The notes beneath the pieces were generated by a model that saw only the letters and a program-made list of their open reading frames with translations, had not been told where the DNA came from and made no database searches. A DNA stretch of 20,482 bases from a virus. The translations under genes were made by a program, and so were the position numbers. The stretch is from positions 1 to 20,482 of the IMG/VR virus record IMGVR_UViG_3300010388_000397; one strand, written 5' to 3'. How positions within the stretch are numbered: the first letter of the stretch is position 1; the number at the start of each line of letters is the position of its first letter. Below are positions 7,182-13,119 of this stretch, piece by piece.

Positions 7182-7595
7182 TTAAAGTATCTCTAGCAGA
7201 CGAAGTCCGATGATGTTGTATACGCTGCGCAATTCCAACCGTTCTGGTGTCGGTGTAGTGCTGTACTCGCGCATCCACAGGTTATACCCGGTGAGCGGCA
7301 GGCTCGCGGCCCGCTCCCGGTAGGCGTCCTTCTCGGATTCGGTGAGCGCCTGCCATGCCGCATTCGCGGCGGTGAAGCGTGCCCGGTGCGGGGCGTTCTT
7401 GCTCGTGGTCCGGTCGTGCCGGATGCCTTTGCGGCGGAGCTGCAATTCCGGCCCATGCTCGCGGTGGATGTTGCCCTTGCCCCGGGCGCGGCGCTGGTAA
7501 ACCCAATCCTCTGGCGCTGGGCTGGCGGGGTCGTAATCGGCGCGAATGGCCCCGGTCGGGACGATGCAGATGTCATGCAGGCGAGGCGTGGCCAT
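7182..7595 (-). CDS. Small paralogue E, W.AL..E+..Y...NLW.REY type
   Basis: 137 residues from the ATG at 7595, 2 nt after the stop of F. A longer frame upstream lies inside F and is rejected. The N-terminal half is specific to this member (MATPRLHDICIVPTGAIRADYD; WVYQRRARGKGNIHREHGPE). The C-terminal half carries the family signature FTAANAAWQALTESEKDAY, then LPLTGYNLWMREY, nearly superimposable on C and D. A tail with RLELRSVYNIIGLRLLEIL follows. The contrast of a unique head and a conserved end supports modular exchange within the family. Function unknown. Confidence 0.78.
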   Translation of the reverse strand: MATPRLHDICIVPTGAIRADYDPASPAPEDWVYQRRARGKGNIHREHGPELQLRRKGIRHDRTTSKNAPHRARFTAANAAWQALTESEKDAYRERAASLPLTGYNLWMREYSTTPTPERLELRSVYNIIGLRLLEIL

Positions 7596-7597
7596 GG

Positions 7598-7885
7598 TTA
7601 CAGCGGGTGCTCGATGATCCATGCGGCCCAGAAGTCGGCCCATGCTGGAATTCGGTGGTAGCGGATTTCTTCTCCCTCCATGTAGTCGGTCACTGGGATG
7701 GCGCTATGCGCGGCCTTGGCCGCCGCGAAGCGGGCTCTCAGTTGGAGTTGGCGCGGGGTCTGGCGATCGGTTGGCTGGCCCTGGGCGATGAATTCCGGCC
7801 CGTGCCGCCCGCGCCGGAAACTGCCGATATTCCCAATCTGGCCATAGGCCGAATCTGAAAACAGCGGGCGGACTACCTTAACCAT
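7598..7885 (-). CDS. Small paralogue F of the 'M.KV..PL.S' family
   Basis: 95 residues from the ATG at 7885, which overlaps the end of the preceding gene by 8 nt and has AAAGG a short distance upstream. The N-terminus MVKVVRPLFSDSAYGQIGN then GSFRRGRHGPEFIA matches the family pattern best seen in H (MVKVIGPLFSVAASGVF). The middle (TPRQLQLRARFAAAKAAH) aligns with the F.AA...W block of the others, but the C-terminal LSGYNLFVREY motif is replaced by a Trp-rich end (WADFWAAWIIEHPL). It is a divergent member; function unknown. Confidence 0.75.
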   Translation of the reverse strand: MVKVVRPLFSDSAYGQIGNIGSFRRGRHGPEFIAQGQPTDRQTPRQLQLRARFAAAKAAHSAIPVTDYMEGEEIRYHRIPAWADFWAAWIIEHPL

Positions 7886-8867
7886 TCCAGCCTTTCCCCT
7901 GGTAAATCTTGACCGTCTCGGTGTGCGACACGCGCACATTGTCGTTGCGTTCGAAGTATACCCCTCGGCTCGGCGGTGTCGTAATGCGCAGCATCAGCCG
8001 GTTGGCGTTCACCCTCGGGCCAAAGCTGGCCTTACCGTTCAGCGTGCGCAGGGCCGACACGTCAAGCGTGTATTGCCAGTCGCTGACCACGGCGGGCGGT
8101 ACGATCATGCGGGGCTCGTAATCCTTGACCCACTTCGTAATCAGGTAATCCGGCTCTGCGGGTGGCGAGTTGGTGGCGTGGTACAGGTAGGGCCATGAGC
8201 ACAGCGAAAACCAGGGTGCATAGCCGCGAAAGTTGGCCTGGGCGCTCACTTGGCCGGTGATGACCGCGAATAGCGGGCGCTCGTAGTTGTACAGCCCGGG
8301 CCGGTAGGCGAGTTGTGGCAGCGTGTAGGTCAGGCGGCGTTGGGCAAACCATAAGTCCCGCCACACGCCGTTGCTTACGGTGCCCTGCCAGCCGGGGCGC
8401 GGCTGTTGTGTCGTGCCGGGTCCGGTGGGTGTGGGATAGGTCGATGACGCCCGGGCAAAGCGGCAGATCGAGGGGTGCCGCGTTTCATCGAACCACGCCT
8501 TATTCAAATCGCCCGCGTAAATGCTGATTTCTGGCGTCCCGTAATCGGTCAGGTCTTCGGTGGCCGTCAGCTCATACCAGAACCGGGGATCGAAGAACCC
8601 GGCGCGCAGTTCTTCTAGCCGGTTGGTTTTGAAATCGCCGCTCTCGGCTGGTCGCTGACTCCTTGGCCAGTTACTGCGCAGCCACCTCCCGGCGCTGATG
8701 ATGGCGGTCAGTAGGGCATTCGGTATCGGTTCGGGTTGCGCCTGGCGGGCAGACCGTGACAGGCCCACGGTTTTCCCCTCGCCCCCGGTGTATCCGGGCA
8801 GGCTCAGGATGCGGGCGTATTGATCGCGGATGCTGGGTGGGATGGACTGATTTTTGACCTTGGCCAT
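7878..8867 (-). CDS. Hypothetical phage structural-region protein with a MAKVKN start
   Basis: 329 residues. The first six residues (MAKVKN) match paralogue B, but what follows (QSIPPSIRDQYARILSLPGYTGGEGKTVG) has no further family likeness, so this may be a distant or fused relative. The body is rich in Trp, Tyr and Arg (AFFDPRFWYELTATEDL-like, then WRDLWFAQRRLTYTLPQLAY, WFSLCSWPYLYHATN) and probably beta-rich. The C-terminus has repeated strands (MLRITTPPSRGVYFERNDNVRVSHTE type). GAGGG lies about 11 nt before the ATG at 8867. Size and place between the lysis genes and the fibres suggest a baseplate or appendage protein. I do not recognise a family. Confidence 0.75.
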   Translation of the reverse strand: MAKVKNQSIPPSIRDQYARILSLPGYTGGEGKTVGLSRSARQAQPEPIPNALLTAIISAGRWLRSNWPRSQRPAESGDFKTNRLEELRAGFFDPRFWYELTATEDLTDYGTPEISIYAGDLNKAWFDETRHPSICRFARASSTYPTPTGPGTTQQPRPGWQGTVSNGVWRDLWFAQRRLTYTLPQLAYRPGLYNYERPLFAVITGQVSAQANFRGYAPWFSLCSWPYLYHATNSPPAEPDYLITKWVKDYEPRMIVPPAVVSDWQYTLDVSALRTLNGKASFGPRVNANRLMLRITTPPSRGVYFERNDNVRVSHTETVKIYQGKGWNG

Positions 8868-8898
8868 GGCTGCGATTCCCTCGGGTGAGGGCTACAGC

Positions 8899-9438
8899 TT
8901 AAACCTTGGCGTCGAGCGGGAAAGCGATTCGCCACCTGGCCCAAAAATGCCGCTCCATGGCGGCGGCGAGTTCCGGCGATTCGATGACGAGCCCGGTGTC
9001 GTAGTTGCTCACCGCCGAGGCCTTGGAGATATTGTGCGAGCCCACGTAGACGATCCGCTTGTCGATGATTAGCAGTTTCTCATGCAGGGTGCGTCGGTCC
9101 GGCACCTTTCGCATGCCCCAGCCAGCAGCCTTGAGCTGGCGGGCCGCGCCGATGTTGTAGGGCTCCTTGCGGCCTGCCACGTTGGGTTGATCGACGATCC
9201 CCCGGCAGCACAGACCCCGCGCGGCGGCGTTGGCGAGGGTCTGCGTCAGGTTCAGTTTCCCGGTTGCGGGGTCGCGCCAATGGTGCGAGATCATGTAGAC
9301 CGACAGGAGGATTTGTGTCTCCGCGCTGTTGATCGCCCATTCAAACCAGGGCGCCCAGTCGTCGCCGGTCAGGATCGCGCAGGGGGCATCCGTGATCTTG
9401 ATGGCTGGCGGAGAAACGGGGCAGCTCAGCCAGTCCAT
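8899..9438 (-). CDS. Phospholipase D-like (HKD) nuclease-type protein
   Basis: The ATG at 9438 gives 179 residues; longer frames upstream run through the endolysin gene. It has one HKD motif, H119-x-K121-x4-D126 (TLHEKLLIIDKRIVYVGSHNIS), with the following GSHN segment typical of the PLD superfamily. An upstream ILLSVYMIS strand (about 43-51) corresponds to the first strand of the fold. A single HKD motif in about 180 residues is the size of the Nuc/EndA-type bacterial nucleases, which dimerise to make one active site. No signal peptide is evident from this start. It overlaps the endolysin gene by 13 nt, so both are co-translated in the lysis region. A role in DNA degradation, or in phospholipid cleavage at lysis, is possible. 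The superfamily is firm; the substrate is open. Confidence 0.88.
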   Translation of the reverse strand: MDWLSCPVSPPAIKITDAPCAILTGDDWAPWFEWAINSAETQILLSVYMISHHWRDPATGKLNLTQTLANAAARGLCCRGIVDQPNVAGRKEPYNIGAARQLKAAGWGMRKVPDRRTLHEKLLIIDKRIVYVGSHNISKASAVSNYDTGLVIESPELAAAMERHFWARWRIAFPLDAKV

Positions 9439-9920
9439 CGCGCCGGCCCACCTGGACGCACATCGACATGCGTGAACGATTGGTAACGCCCCACTCCGCC
9501 AGCCGCGCCAAGGATCCGTTCCGCCATGGCCGCGATTTCGGCTGGCGTGTGCGTGGCGCTGCGGATATCGGCGGCGTTGCCCAGGCAATGCTGGCTCGCG
9601 CGAGCGCCCCCCACGGCCCGATTGTGCGCGGTGCAGCGGTAGCCGCTCACAATGACCAAAGGCCCGCCTGAAGCGGCTCTCAGCGTTTCCAGCACGTCGA
9701 GTAACTTGATATTCACTTTAGCCCCGCCACAGCCGCAATGGCAGGCGAATTCCTGGCGGCGGAAGTGCGCTGACACCTGGTCGCCTTTGTTTGCCGGTGC
9801 CGCTGATGATTTTTTCTCCCCTTCTTTTTTCAGCCGTGACAGTAGGCCGGTCAGGGCGGGTTGATGCTCCAGGAGGGGCAGCAGGGCGGTCAGCTCATCG
9901 TGGGTGATGACGAAGGGCAT
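9426..9920 (-). CDS. Endolysin, peptidase M15 (D-Ala-D-Ala carboxypeptidase-like)
   Basis: 164 residues. The C-terminal domain (about residues 47-158) is peptidase M15A-like. The HFRRQEFACHCGCG segment opens the domain, SGYRC (92-96) and HNRAVGG (99-105) follow, and the zinc ligands are H111 and D118 in SQHCLGNAADI and H151 in HVDVR. Such enzymes cleave peptide bonds in peptidoglycan stems or cross-links. The N-terminal 46 residues form a helical Leu-rich segment with a Lys-rich linker, perhaps a wall-binding or regulatory extension. There is no signal peptide, so release would depend on the holin at 10255. GGAG lies upstream of the ATG at 9920. All catalytic residues are present, so it should be active. 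Confidence 0.93.
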   Translation of the reverse strand: MPFVITHDELTALLPLLEHQPALTGLLSRLKKEGEKKSSAAPANKGDQVSAHFRRQEFACHCGCGGAKVNIKLLDVLETLRAASGGPLVIVSGYRCTAHNRAVGGARASQHCLGNAADIRSATHTPAEIAAMAERILGAAGGVGRYQSFTHVDVRPGGPARWTG

Positions 9921-9940
9921 GTTGGCGTTCTCCGTATTGG

Positions 9941-10255
9941 TCAGGGTGGGACCGGCTGGGCCGGGGCTTGAATCAACTGGGTCTGATACTCGGACAGGTA
10001 GAGCTGATACCCGGACAGGCCGGTATTCACGGCGGCGGCTTTCCAGGCGGTTTTCTGCTCGGCGGTGGCGGCATGCCAGCCCGCCACGGCGGCGGCGAAC
10101 TTGGCGGACTGGGCCTGTTGTGCCGCCGTGCGTGGCTTTTCGACCTTCCGCCGCTCGCTCACGGTCGTCTGGCCGTTCCCGGTGCGGAATTCAAGCATGT
10201 CCTTGAACACGCCGGAGGCGGCCACGCTGAACAGCGGGCCGATAACCTTGACCAT
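9941..10255 (-). CDS. Small paralogue H of the 'M.KV.GPL.S' family, inside the lysis cassette
   Basis: 104 residues from the ATG at 10255, which overlaps the holin stop (TAATG). A much longer open frame reaching 10876 runs across the holin gene and is rejected. It has both family halves: MVKVIGPLFSVAASGVFKD with LEFRTGNGQTTVSE at the front, and FAAAVAGWHAATAEQKTAW with TGLSGYQLYLSEYQT at the back. Lying between holin and endolysin, about 1.1 kb from the nearest other member, it shows that the family is scattered as well as tandem. The tight coupling to the holin gene is notable, but no lysis function can be read from the sequence. Confidence 0.85.
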   Translation of the reverse strand: MVKVIGPLFSVAASGVFKDMLEFRTGNGQTTVSERRKVEKPRTAAQQAQSAKFAAAVAGWHAATAEQKTAWKAAAVNTGLSGYQLYLSEYQTQLIQAPAQPVPP

Positions 10256-10587
10256 TAAACCCCCCCTTCCTCTTCGGTGTTCAGCTTCATCTGCCGGGTA
10301 ATCACGTTCTGCATGCTGAACAGCAACCGGGCGCCCATGTGGGAACCCACACAGACCATGACAATCGCGGTCATTTCGTCCAGCTTCGCCGATTGGGCGA
10401 AAAAGTAGGTCGTCAGCCCGGCCAGCAAGCTGTAGCTCACATCCATGATGAAATTCAACAGGGGATTTCGCGGTGGCCGCTTGCCGAGGTAGCGCGAGAG
10501 GTTCCCGGCAATCGCGCTCAGCAGCGACAGGCCGGTGACCCACAGATACGAGATCATGGGCACAGTCGAGGGGTCGTTGTGGCTCAT
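10255..10587 (-). CDS. Phage holin (three transmembrane segments)
   Basis: 110 residues from the ATG at 10587 (MSHNDPSTVPMISYLWVTG), with GGGAG about 10 nt upstream. Three hydrophobic segments are visible, at about residues 12-30, 44-64 and 72-89, with a basic loop (RYLGKRPPRN) between the first two and a charged C-terminus (QMKLNTEEEGGV). This is the layout of class I-type holins, and the sequence resembles LydA-like phage holins, a family call made from memory. It would permeabilise the inner membrane to release the M15 endolysin encoded just downstream. The stop overlaps the next start. Confidence 0.82.
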   Translation of the reverse strand: MSHNDPSTVPMISYLWVTGLSLLSAIAGNLSRYLGKRPPRNPLLNFIMDVSYSLLAGLTTYFFAQSAKLDEMTAIVMVCVGSHMGARLLFSMQNVITRQMKLNTEEEGGV

Positions 10588-10638
10588 GGCGACGGTCTCC
10601 CGGAGTGGCGCAAGTGGTTGAAATAGAGGCATCACGGG

Positions 10639-10974
10639 TCATTCTATCGCGTCTGACTGCCGGGCTAGTGCTGACTCCAGGTACAGGATGCCCGTCCCGT
10701 CTTTGACCATCTCGCCGGTCATCCGGATCACGGTCCAATCCAGGAGGGCCGCGCAGTTGAATTTGTGGCAATCGCTCGTGAAGCCAGCGGCGCGCACATG
10801 CCGGCCCTTGGTGTGGATCCCGCCATCGATCTCCACGGCGACACGGGCCGCTGGCCACGCAAAATCGAATCGCCATTTGCGGGTTGGATGGAAGCAGTAT
10901 TCGCGTTCCGGTGTGGCGAGTTTCAGCGCTCGGACTTGCAGGGCAAATCGCGCCTCAAGCTTGGATTCACTCAT
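10639..10974 (-). CDS. Vsr/DUF559-like PD-(D/E)xK-type nuclease
   Basis: 111 residues from the ATG at 10974, which overlaps the end of the 31-residue membrane peptide gene. The core REYCFHPTRKWRFDFAWP then VAVEIDGGIH holds D37 and E48, the usual acidic residues of this restriction-endonuclease-like fold. H54 and H59 follow in a GGIHTKGRH segment, and VRAAGFTSDCHKFN leads to WTVIRMTGEMV. Small proteins of this type are frequent in proteobacterial phages beside lysis genes. They are related to the Vsr very-short-patch-repair and DUF559 nucleases. The substrate in phages is not established; branch or mismatch cutting of phage DNA, or host DNA degradation, are possibilities. Key residues look intact. 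Confidence 0.85.
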   Translation of the reverse strand: MSESKLEARFALQVRALKLATPEREYCFHPTRKWRFDFAWPAARVAVEIDGGIHTKGRHVRAAGFTSDCHKFNCAALLDWTVIRMTGEMVKDGTGILYLESALARQSDAIE

Positions 10975-11062
10975 CGTCAAGGCCGCCCCAGGCGGCGATT
11001 AACAGTAGGATTATCAGGATCGCGTTTTCCAGTTCGTGCAGGGATAGATGGATTTCAGTCAT
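10967..11062 (-). CDS. 31-residue single-span membrane peptide
   Basis: The ATG at 11062 lies inside the end of the preceding gene (ATGACTGA, 8-nt overlap), and the TGA overlaps the ATG of the nuclease gene. The peptide has an amphipathic N-terminus (MTEIHLSLHELEN), one hydrophobic span (AILIILLLIAAW, residues 14-25) and an acidic end (GGLDDE). It is far below the usual cutoff, but coupling on both sides argues that it is real. Its position ahead of the holin and endolysin genes makes an antiholin or lysis-timing role conceivable. I do not recognise a family. Confidence 0.6.
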   Translation of the reverse strand: MTEIHLSLHELENAILIILLLIAAWGGLDDE

Positions 11063-11267
11063 GGTGGAATACCTCGCCGGTGAGTGGGTCGATGTTGCGC
11101 ATGGATAGGGGCGGCGGGTGCGTGCCGTCCGGCAGGTCCAGTACGCGCCGCCAGGCCCGGTTGAACTTTCTCGGGTCGGCATTGACGCGCTGCCATTGCT
11201 CCGCCGATCCGCCACGCTTGAGGAAAGCGCGGTGGATGGCGTCATGGGTTTTCTCGTATCGGGTCAT
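11055..11267 (-). CDS. Small basic hypothetical protein at the start of the late operon
   Basis: 70 residues (MTRYEKTHDAIHRAFLKRGGSAEQWQRVN...), rich in Arg, Lys, His and Trp, with no Cys and no membrane segment. DPRKFNRAWRRVLDLPDG resembles a short helical nucleic-acid-binding or adaptor segment, but no known motif is certain. It is the first clear gene after the 22-bp repeat array at 11281-11346. Its stop overlaps the start of the 31-residue membrane peptide. Function unknown. Confidence 0.65.
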   Translation of the reverse strand: MTRYEKTHDAIHRAFLKRGGSAEQWQRVNADPRKFNRAWRRVLDLPDGTHPPPLSMRNIDPLTGEVFHHD

Positions 11268-11353
11268 GCTGCTCGGTTATGGGGTAAGCTCGGCAATCCA
11301 ACGGGGTAAGCTCGTTGAGCTAACGGGGCAAGCTCGACGAGCCAATGGGCCAT
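11264..11353 (-). CDS. Possible 29-residue ORF spanning the 22-bp repeats
   Basis: An ATG at 11353 opens a 29-codon frame whose TGA overlaps the ATG of the next gene (ATGA), as with many genuine neighbours here. It starts MAHWLVELAPLAQRAYP. It reads straight through three 22-bp DNA repeats. Because 22 is not a multiple of 3, the repeats do not give a repeated peptide, so selection seems to act on DNA rather than protein. No good ribosome binding site precedes it. Possibly a leader peptide; more likely fortuitous. Confidence 0.2.
   Translation of the reverse strand: MAHWLVELAPLAQRAYPVGLPSLPHNRAA
11281..11346 (-). repeat. Three tandem 22-bp repeats at the early/late boundary
   Basis: Three head-to-tail units occupy 11281-11302, 11303-11324 and 11325-11346. 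On the plus strand each begins GGGG(T/C)AAGCTCG. The middle copy contains a perfect 5-bp inverted repeat, AGCTC-GTT-GAGCT on the plus strand, and the third a near-perfect one. Two helical turns per unit put each copy on the same DNA face, as expected for cooperative protein binding. They fill the 104-nt gap between the last early gene and the first late gene. Likely an operator or control region; an iteron-like replication role is an alternative. Confidence 0.7.
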
Positions 11354-11371
11354 GGGCTGCGCTTCGGCGGT

Positions 11372-11725
11372 TCATGTCCTGTTAATTCGGGGTCTGGTGT
11401 CCTGGGTCACGTATTGGCAAAAACTGTCGCACTGGTGCCCGGTGGTGGCGCAAAGCGCCCGCTGTGCGCAGTCATCGCAAGGAAAGGCGACGGACAGACC
11501 TGATGGCTTTCGTTGGCGCGTCGCTGCCTTTACGCAATCCTTGCATTGGCTCGTTCTGTGTTGGTGATTCCAGGCGGTGGCGCGCTTCAGGTAAAAATCA
11601 TCCAGTGGCTTTATGTGGCCGCAGCGTGTGCATGTCTTCGTGCCAGCGATGGGGTCAGCGGGTGCTGCTGCCTGACTCCGGGACAGCTTGGTTTGGTCTT
11701 GTATTTGGCGGGCGGTGGCGCTCAT
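11372..11725 (-). CDS. Probable zinc-binding phage protein with two Cys clusters
   Basis: The ATG at 11725 overlaps the upstream stop (ATGA) and gives 117 residues. The first cluster reads CTRCGHIKPLDDFY, then CKDC about 20 residues later, a CxxC...CxxC pattern common in small phage proteins and in the N-terminus of some HNH-type proteins. The second cluster is FPCDDCAQRALC, then C..FC. No HNH catalytic motif is visible. The N-terminus is Gln/Ala-rich and basic, ahead of the fingers. Binding of zinc and nucleic acid is likely, function unknown. It is the last gene of the early block. Confidence 0.75.
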   Translation of the reverse strand: MSATARQIQDQTKLSRSQAAAPADPIAGTKTCTRCGHIKPLDDFYLKRATAWNHQHRTSQCKDCVKAATRQRKPSGLSVAFPCDDCAQRALCATTGHQCDSFCQYVTQDTRPRINRT

Positions 11726-11967
11726 GCGTCGTCCTCTTCTGGATTCTCGGGCTCGATCTCGACGAGGGGCCGACCACAAGCGGGGCAATAGACCATGTTG
11801 TTGTCCCAGGGTCCGCCCTCGACGAGCGACCAGGTCAGCCCGCATTCTGCTAGCCAGTTGTCCTCGTAGTCGTTGGCTTCATGGAGCCATTCGCAATGCG
11901 GGCCATCTTCCGGGTCTACCGCGTGGGGGTTCGTGGTCAGCCGGTGTTCCATTTGCTCGGGGCTCAT
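11722..11967 (-). CDS. Small acidic zinc-ribbon-like protein
   Basis: 81 residues from ATG 11967 in an ATGA overlap with the preceding stop. It is strongly acidic, ending PENPEEDDA. A late CPACGRPL knuckle, together with AECGLTW and HCEW upstream, supplies four Cys for a treble-clef or ribbon-type zinc site. Longer frames through the neighbouring gene are rejected because the coupled ATG is present. Proteins like this appear often in phage early operons without a known role. It also ends in ATGA overlap with the next gene. Confidence 0.7.
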   Translation of the reverse strand: MSPEQMEHRLTTNPHAVDPEDGPHCEWLHEANDYEDNWLAECGLTWSLVEGGPWDNNMVYCPACGRPLVEIEPENPEEDDA

Positions 11968-12293
11968 GCGGCTTGCTCCGTCGACAGTTGCGCTCTGAGC
12001 TCGGACAGGATGCTTTCGGCGCGTTTTTGATTCAGTTTTGGTCTGGGCAGGGCGATATAGCGGACGTGGGCCGGTTCTGGCGCTGGAGGACGGCAGAGTT
12101 GCCGGAACTCGGGCAAGGACGGCGGCCAGGGGTCCGCGCGGCTCAGGAGGGCTCTCAGGCCCGTTCCCAGCTCGTCCCTGGTCAGGTCCTTCAAGCCTCT
12201 TTGCCATGTGTCCATCGCGGACCGTGACTGCCCGTACTGGCTCGACCATTTGTGGCCGTAGATTTCGCCCATGCGTACCCAGAGCCTGGCCAT
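11964..12293 (-). CDS. Replication-partner protein (lambda P / helicase-loader-like, position-based)
   Basis: 109 residues from ATG 12293, 7 nt after the stop of the O-like gene. The start MARLWVRMGEIYGHKWSSQYG, then WQRGLKDLTRDELGTGLRALL and WPPSLPEFRQLC, is a pattern I associate with phage proteins annotated as replication protein P or helicase-loader accessory factors. It has no ATPase motif. Place directly after an O-like initiator carrying iterons fits a factor that recruits the host helicase. It is short compared with lambda P (about 230 residues), so it may be only the interaction domain. Family call moderate; role inferred from context. Confidence 0.65.
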   Translation of the reverse strand: MARLWVRMGEIYGHKWSSQYGQSRSAMDTWQRGLKDLTRDELGTGLRALLSRADPWPPSLPEFRQLCRPPAPEPAHVRYIALPRPKLNQKRAESILSELRAQLSTEQAA

Positions 12294-12300
12294 CGCGGTG

Positions 12301-13119
12301 TCATGCAGCCCGGTAGGCGTCGAGCTCGATGATGTTCCGTTCCTGCTTGTCTCTAAGCCAGTCGCTGGCTGTTTGGCTGACTCGTTCACAGGCGGACAGA
12401 GGCGGCTGATAGGCTCCATGGGGTTTGTCTCCTCGGGGATTGCGATACGGTTTCGGGTGGCGTAGGCCGGCCCAGTCTTCGCGAATGGCGGTCTTCAGGG
12501 CGGCGTTCCAATCGACGTATTGGTAGCCCTTGGCTTGGGCTTTCTCGGTGAAGGCTTCCAGGTGCTCGGGTAGCCGGTCGTAACTCTTGCGGCTTGCCCA
12601 TTCAGCCACGGCGGGAGAAATGCCGAAGTCGGGCGGCAGGGTGCGTTTCCGGGGTTTCGCGCTGGATGGTGGCGGGCTGGAATTTGGCGGATCGATGGCT
12701 TGTTGCGCGCCTATTCCCTCTTTTGGGAGGTTATTGGGAGATTCATGGGAGATTAGGGTACGGTTTTTCGTACTGCCGGTGGTACGCTTTTCCGTACTGG
12801 GTAGTACGCTTTTCCGTACTGGTACGGTTTCTCGTACTGGTACGGTTTCTCGTACTGGTTGCGCATAACCCTCGACGTTCAATCGATAGTAGGAACGGTG
12901 TCCTCTTGTGCGGTTAACCGTGATGATGCCGTCCCTCTCCAGTTCCTTTATTGCCTCCATAACGGTCTGTCGGTGACAGCCTGTTTCATCGCACAAGAGG
13001 TCAATGCCTGGGTAGCAGTTGTTCTCGTTGTCCGCATGGTTTGAGAGCGCCAGAAGGACGATTTTCCTCGTGGTGGGCAGGCTGATCGACCATGCCCAGT
13101 TGTGGGTTTCCAGGCTCAT
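12301..13119 (-). CDS. Phage replication initiator, lambda O-like, with HTH domain
   Basis: 272 residues. The N-terminal winged-helix-type domain (about residues 13-75) includes RKIVLLALSNHADNENNCYP, then LCDETGCHRQTVMEAIKELERDG, a pattern of phage replication and MarR-like HTH proteins. A repetitive linker (about residues 89-121; PVRETVPVRETVPVRKS...) is encoded by five palindromic DNA repeats. A Pro/Ser-rich stretch follows. The C-terminal domain (AVAEWASRKSYDRLPEHLEAF; YQYVDWNAALKTAIREDWA) is typical of O-like and DnaD/DnaT-type proteins that contact the helicase machinery. The start overlaps the XRE gene stop (ATGA). Initiator function is strongly suggested by the iterons lying inside the gene, as at the lambda origin. 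Confidence 0.85.
   Translation of the reverse strand: MSLETHNWAWSISLPTTRKIVLLALSNHADNENNCYPGIDLLCDETGCHRQTVMEAIKELERDGIITVNRTRGHRSYYRLNVEGYAQPVRETVPVRETVPVRKSVLPSTEKRTTGSTKNRTLISHESPNNLPKEGIGAQQAIDPPNSSPPPSSAKPRKRTLPPDFGISPAVAEWASRKSYDRLPEHLEAFTEKAQAKGYQYVDWNAALKTAIREDWAGLRHPKPYRNPRGDKPHGAYQPPLSACERVSQTASDWLRDKQERNIIELDAYRAA
12758..12855. repeat. Five palindromic iterons, candidate replication origin
   Basis: Five 16-bp copies of GTACG(G/C)TTT(T/C)(T/C)CGTAC occur at 12758-12773, 12782-12797, 12804-12819, 12822-12837 and 12840-12855. Each has perfect 5-bp inverted arms, GTACG and CGTAC. Start-to-start spacing is 24, 22, 18 and 18 bp. They sit inside the O-like gene. Next to them at 12725-12757 are three TTGGGAG/ATGGGAG-type repeats in a locally AT-richer stretch that could unwind. 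This matches the architecture of the lambda origin, so binding by the O-like protein is likely. Confidence 0.8.

Noticed and set aside
9941-10876. 311-residue open frame in the frame of paralogue H
   Set aside because: The upstream two thirds cross the holin gene out of frame with no protein-like features. The coupled ATG at 10255 with the family N-terminus is the genuine start.
11281-11346. CRISPR-like array
   Set aside because: The repeats are directly adjacent with no spacers and only three copies.
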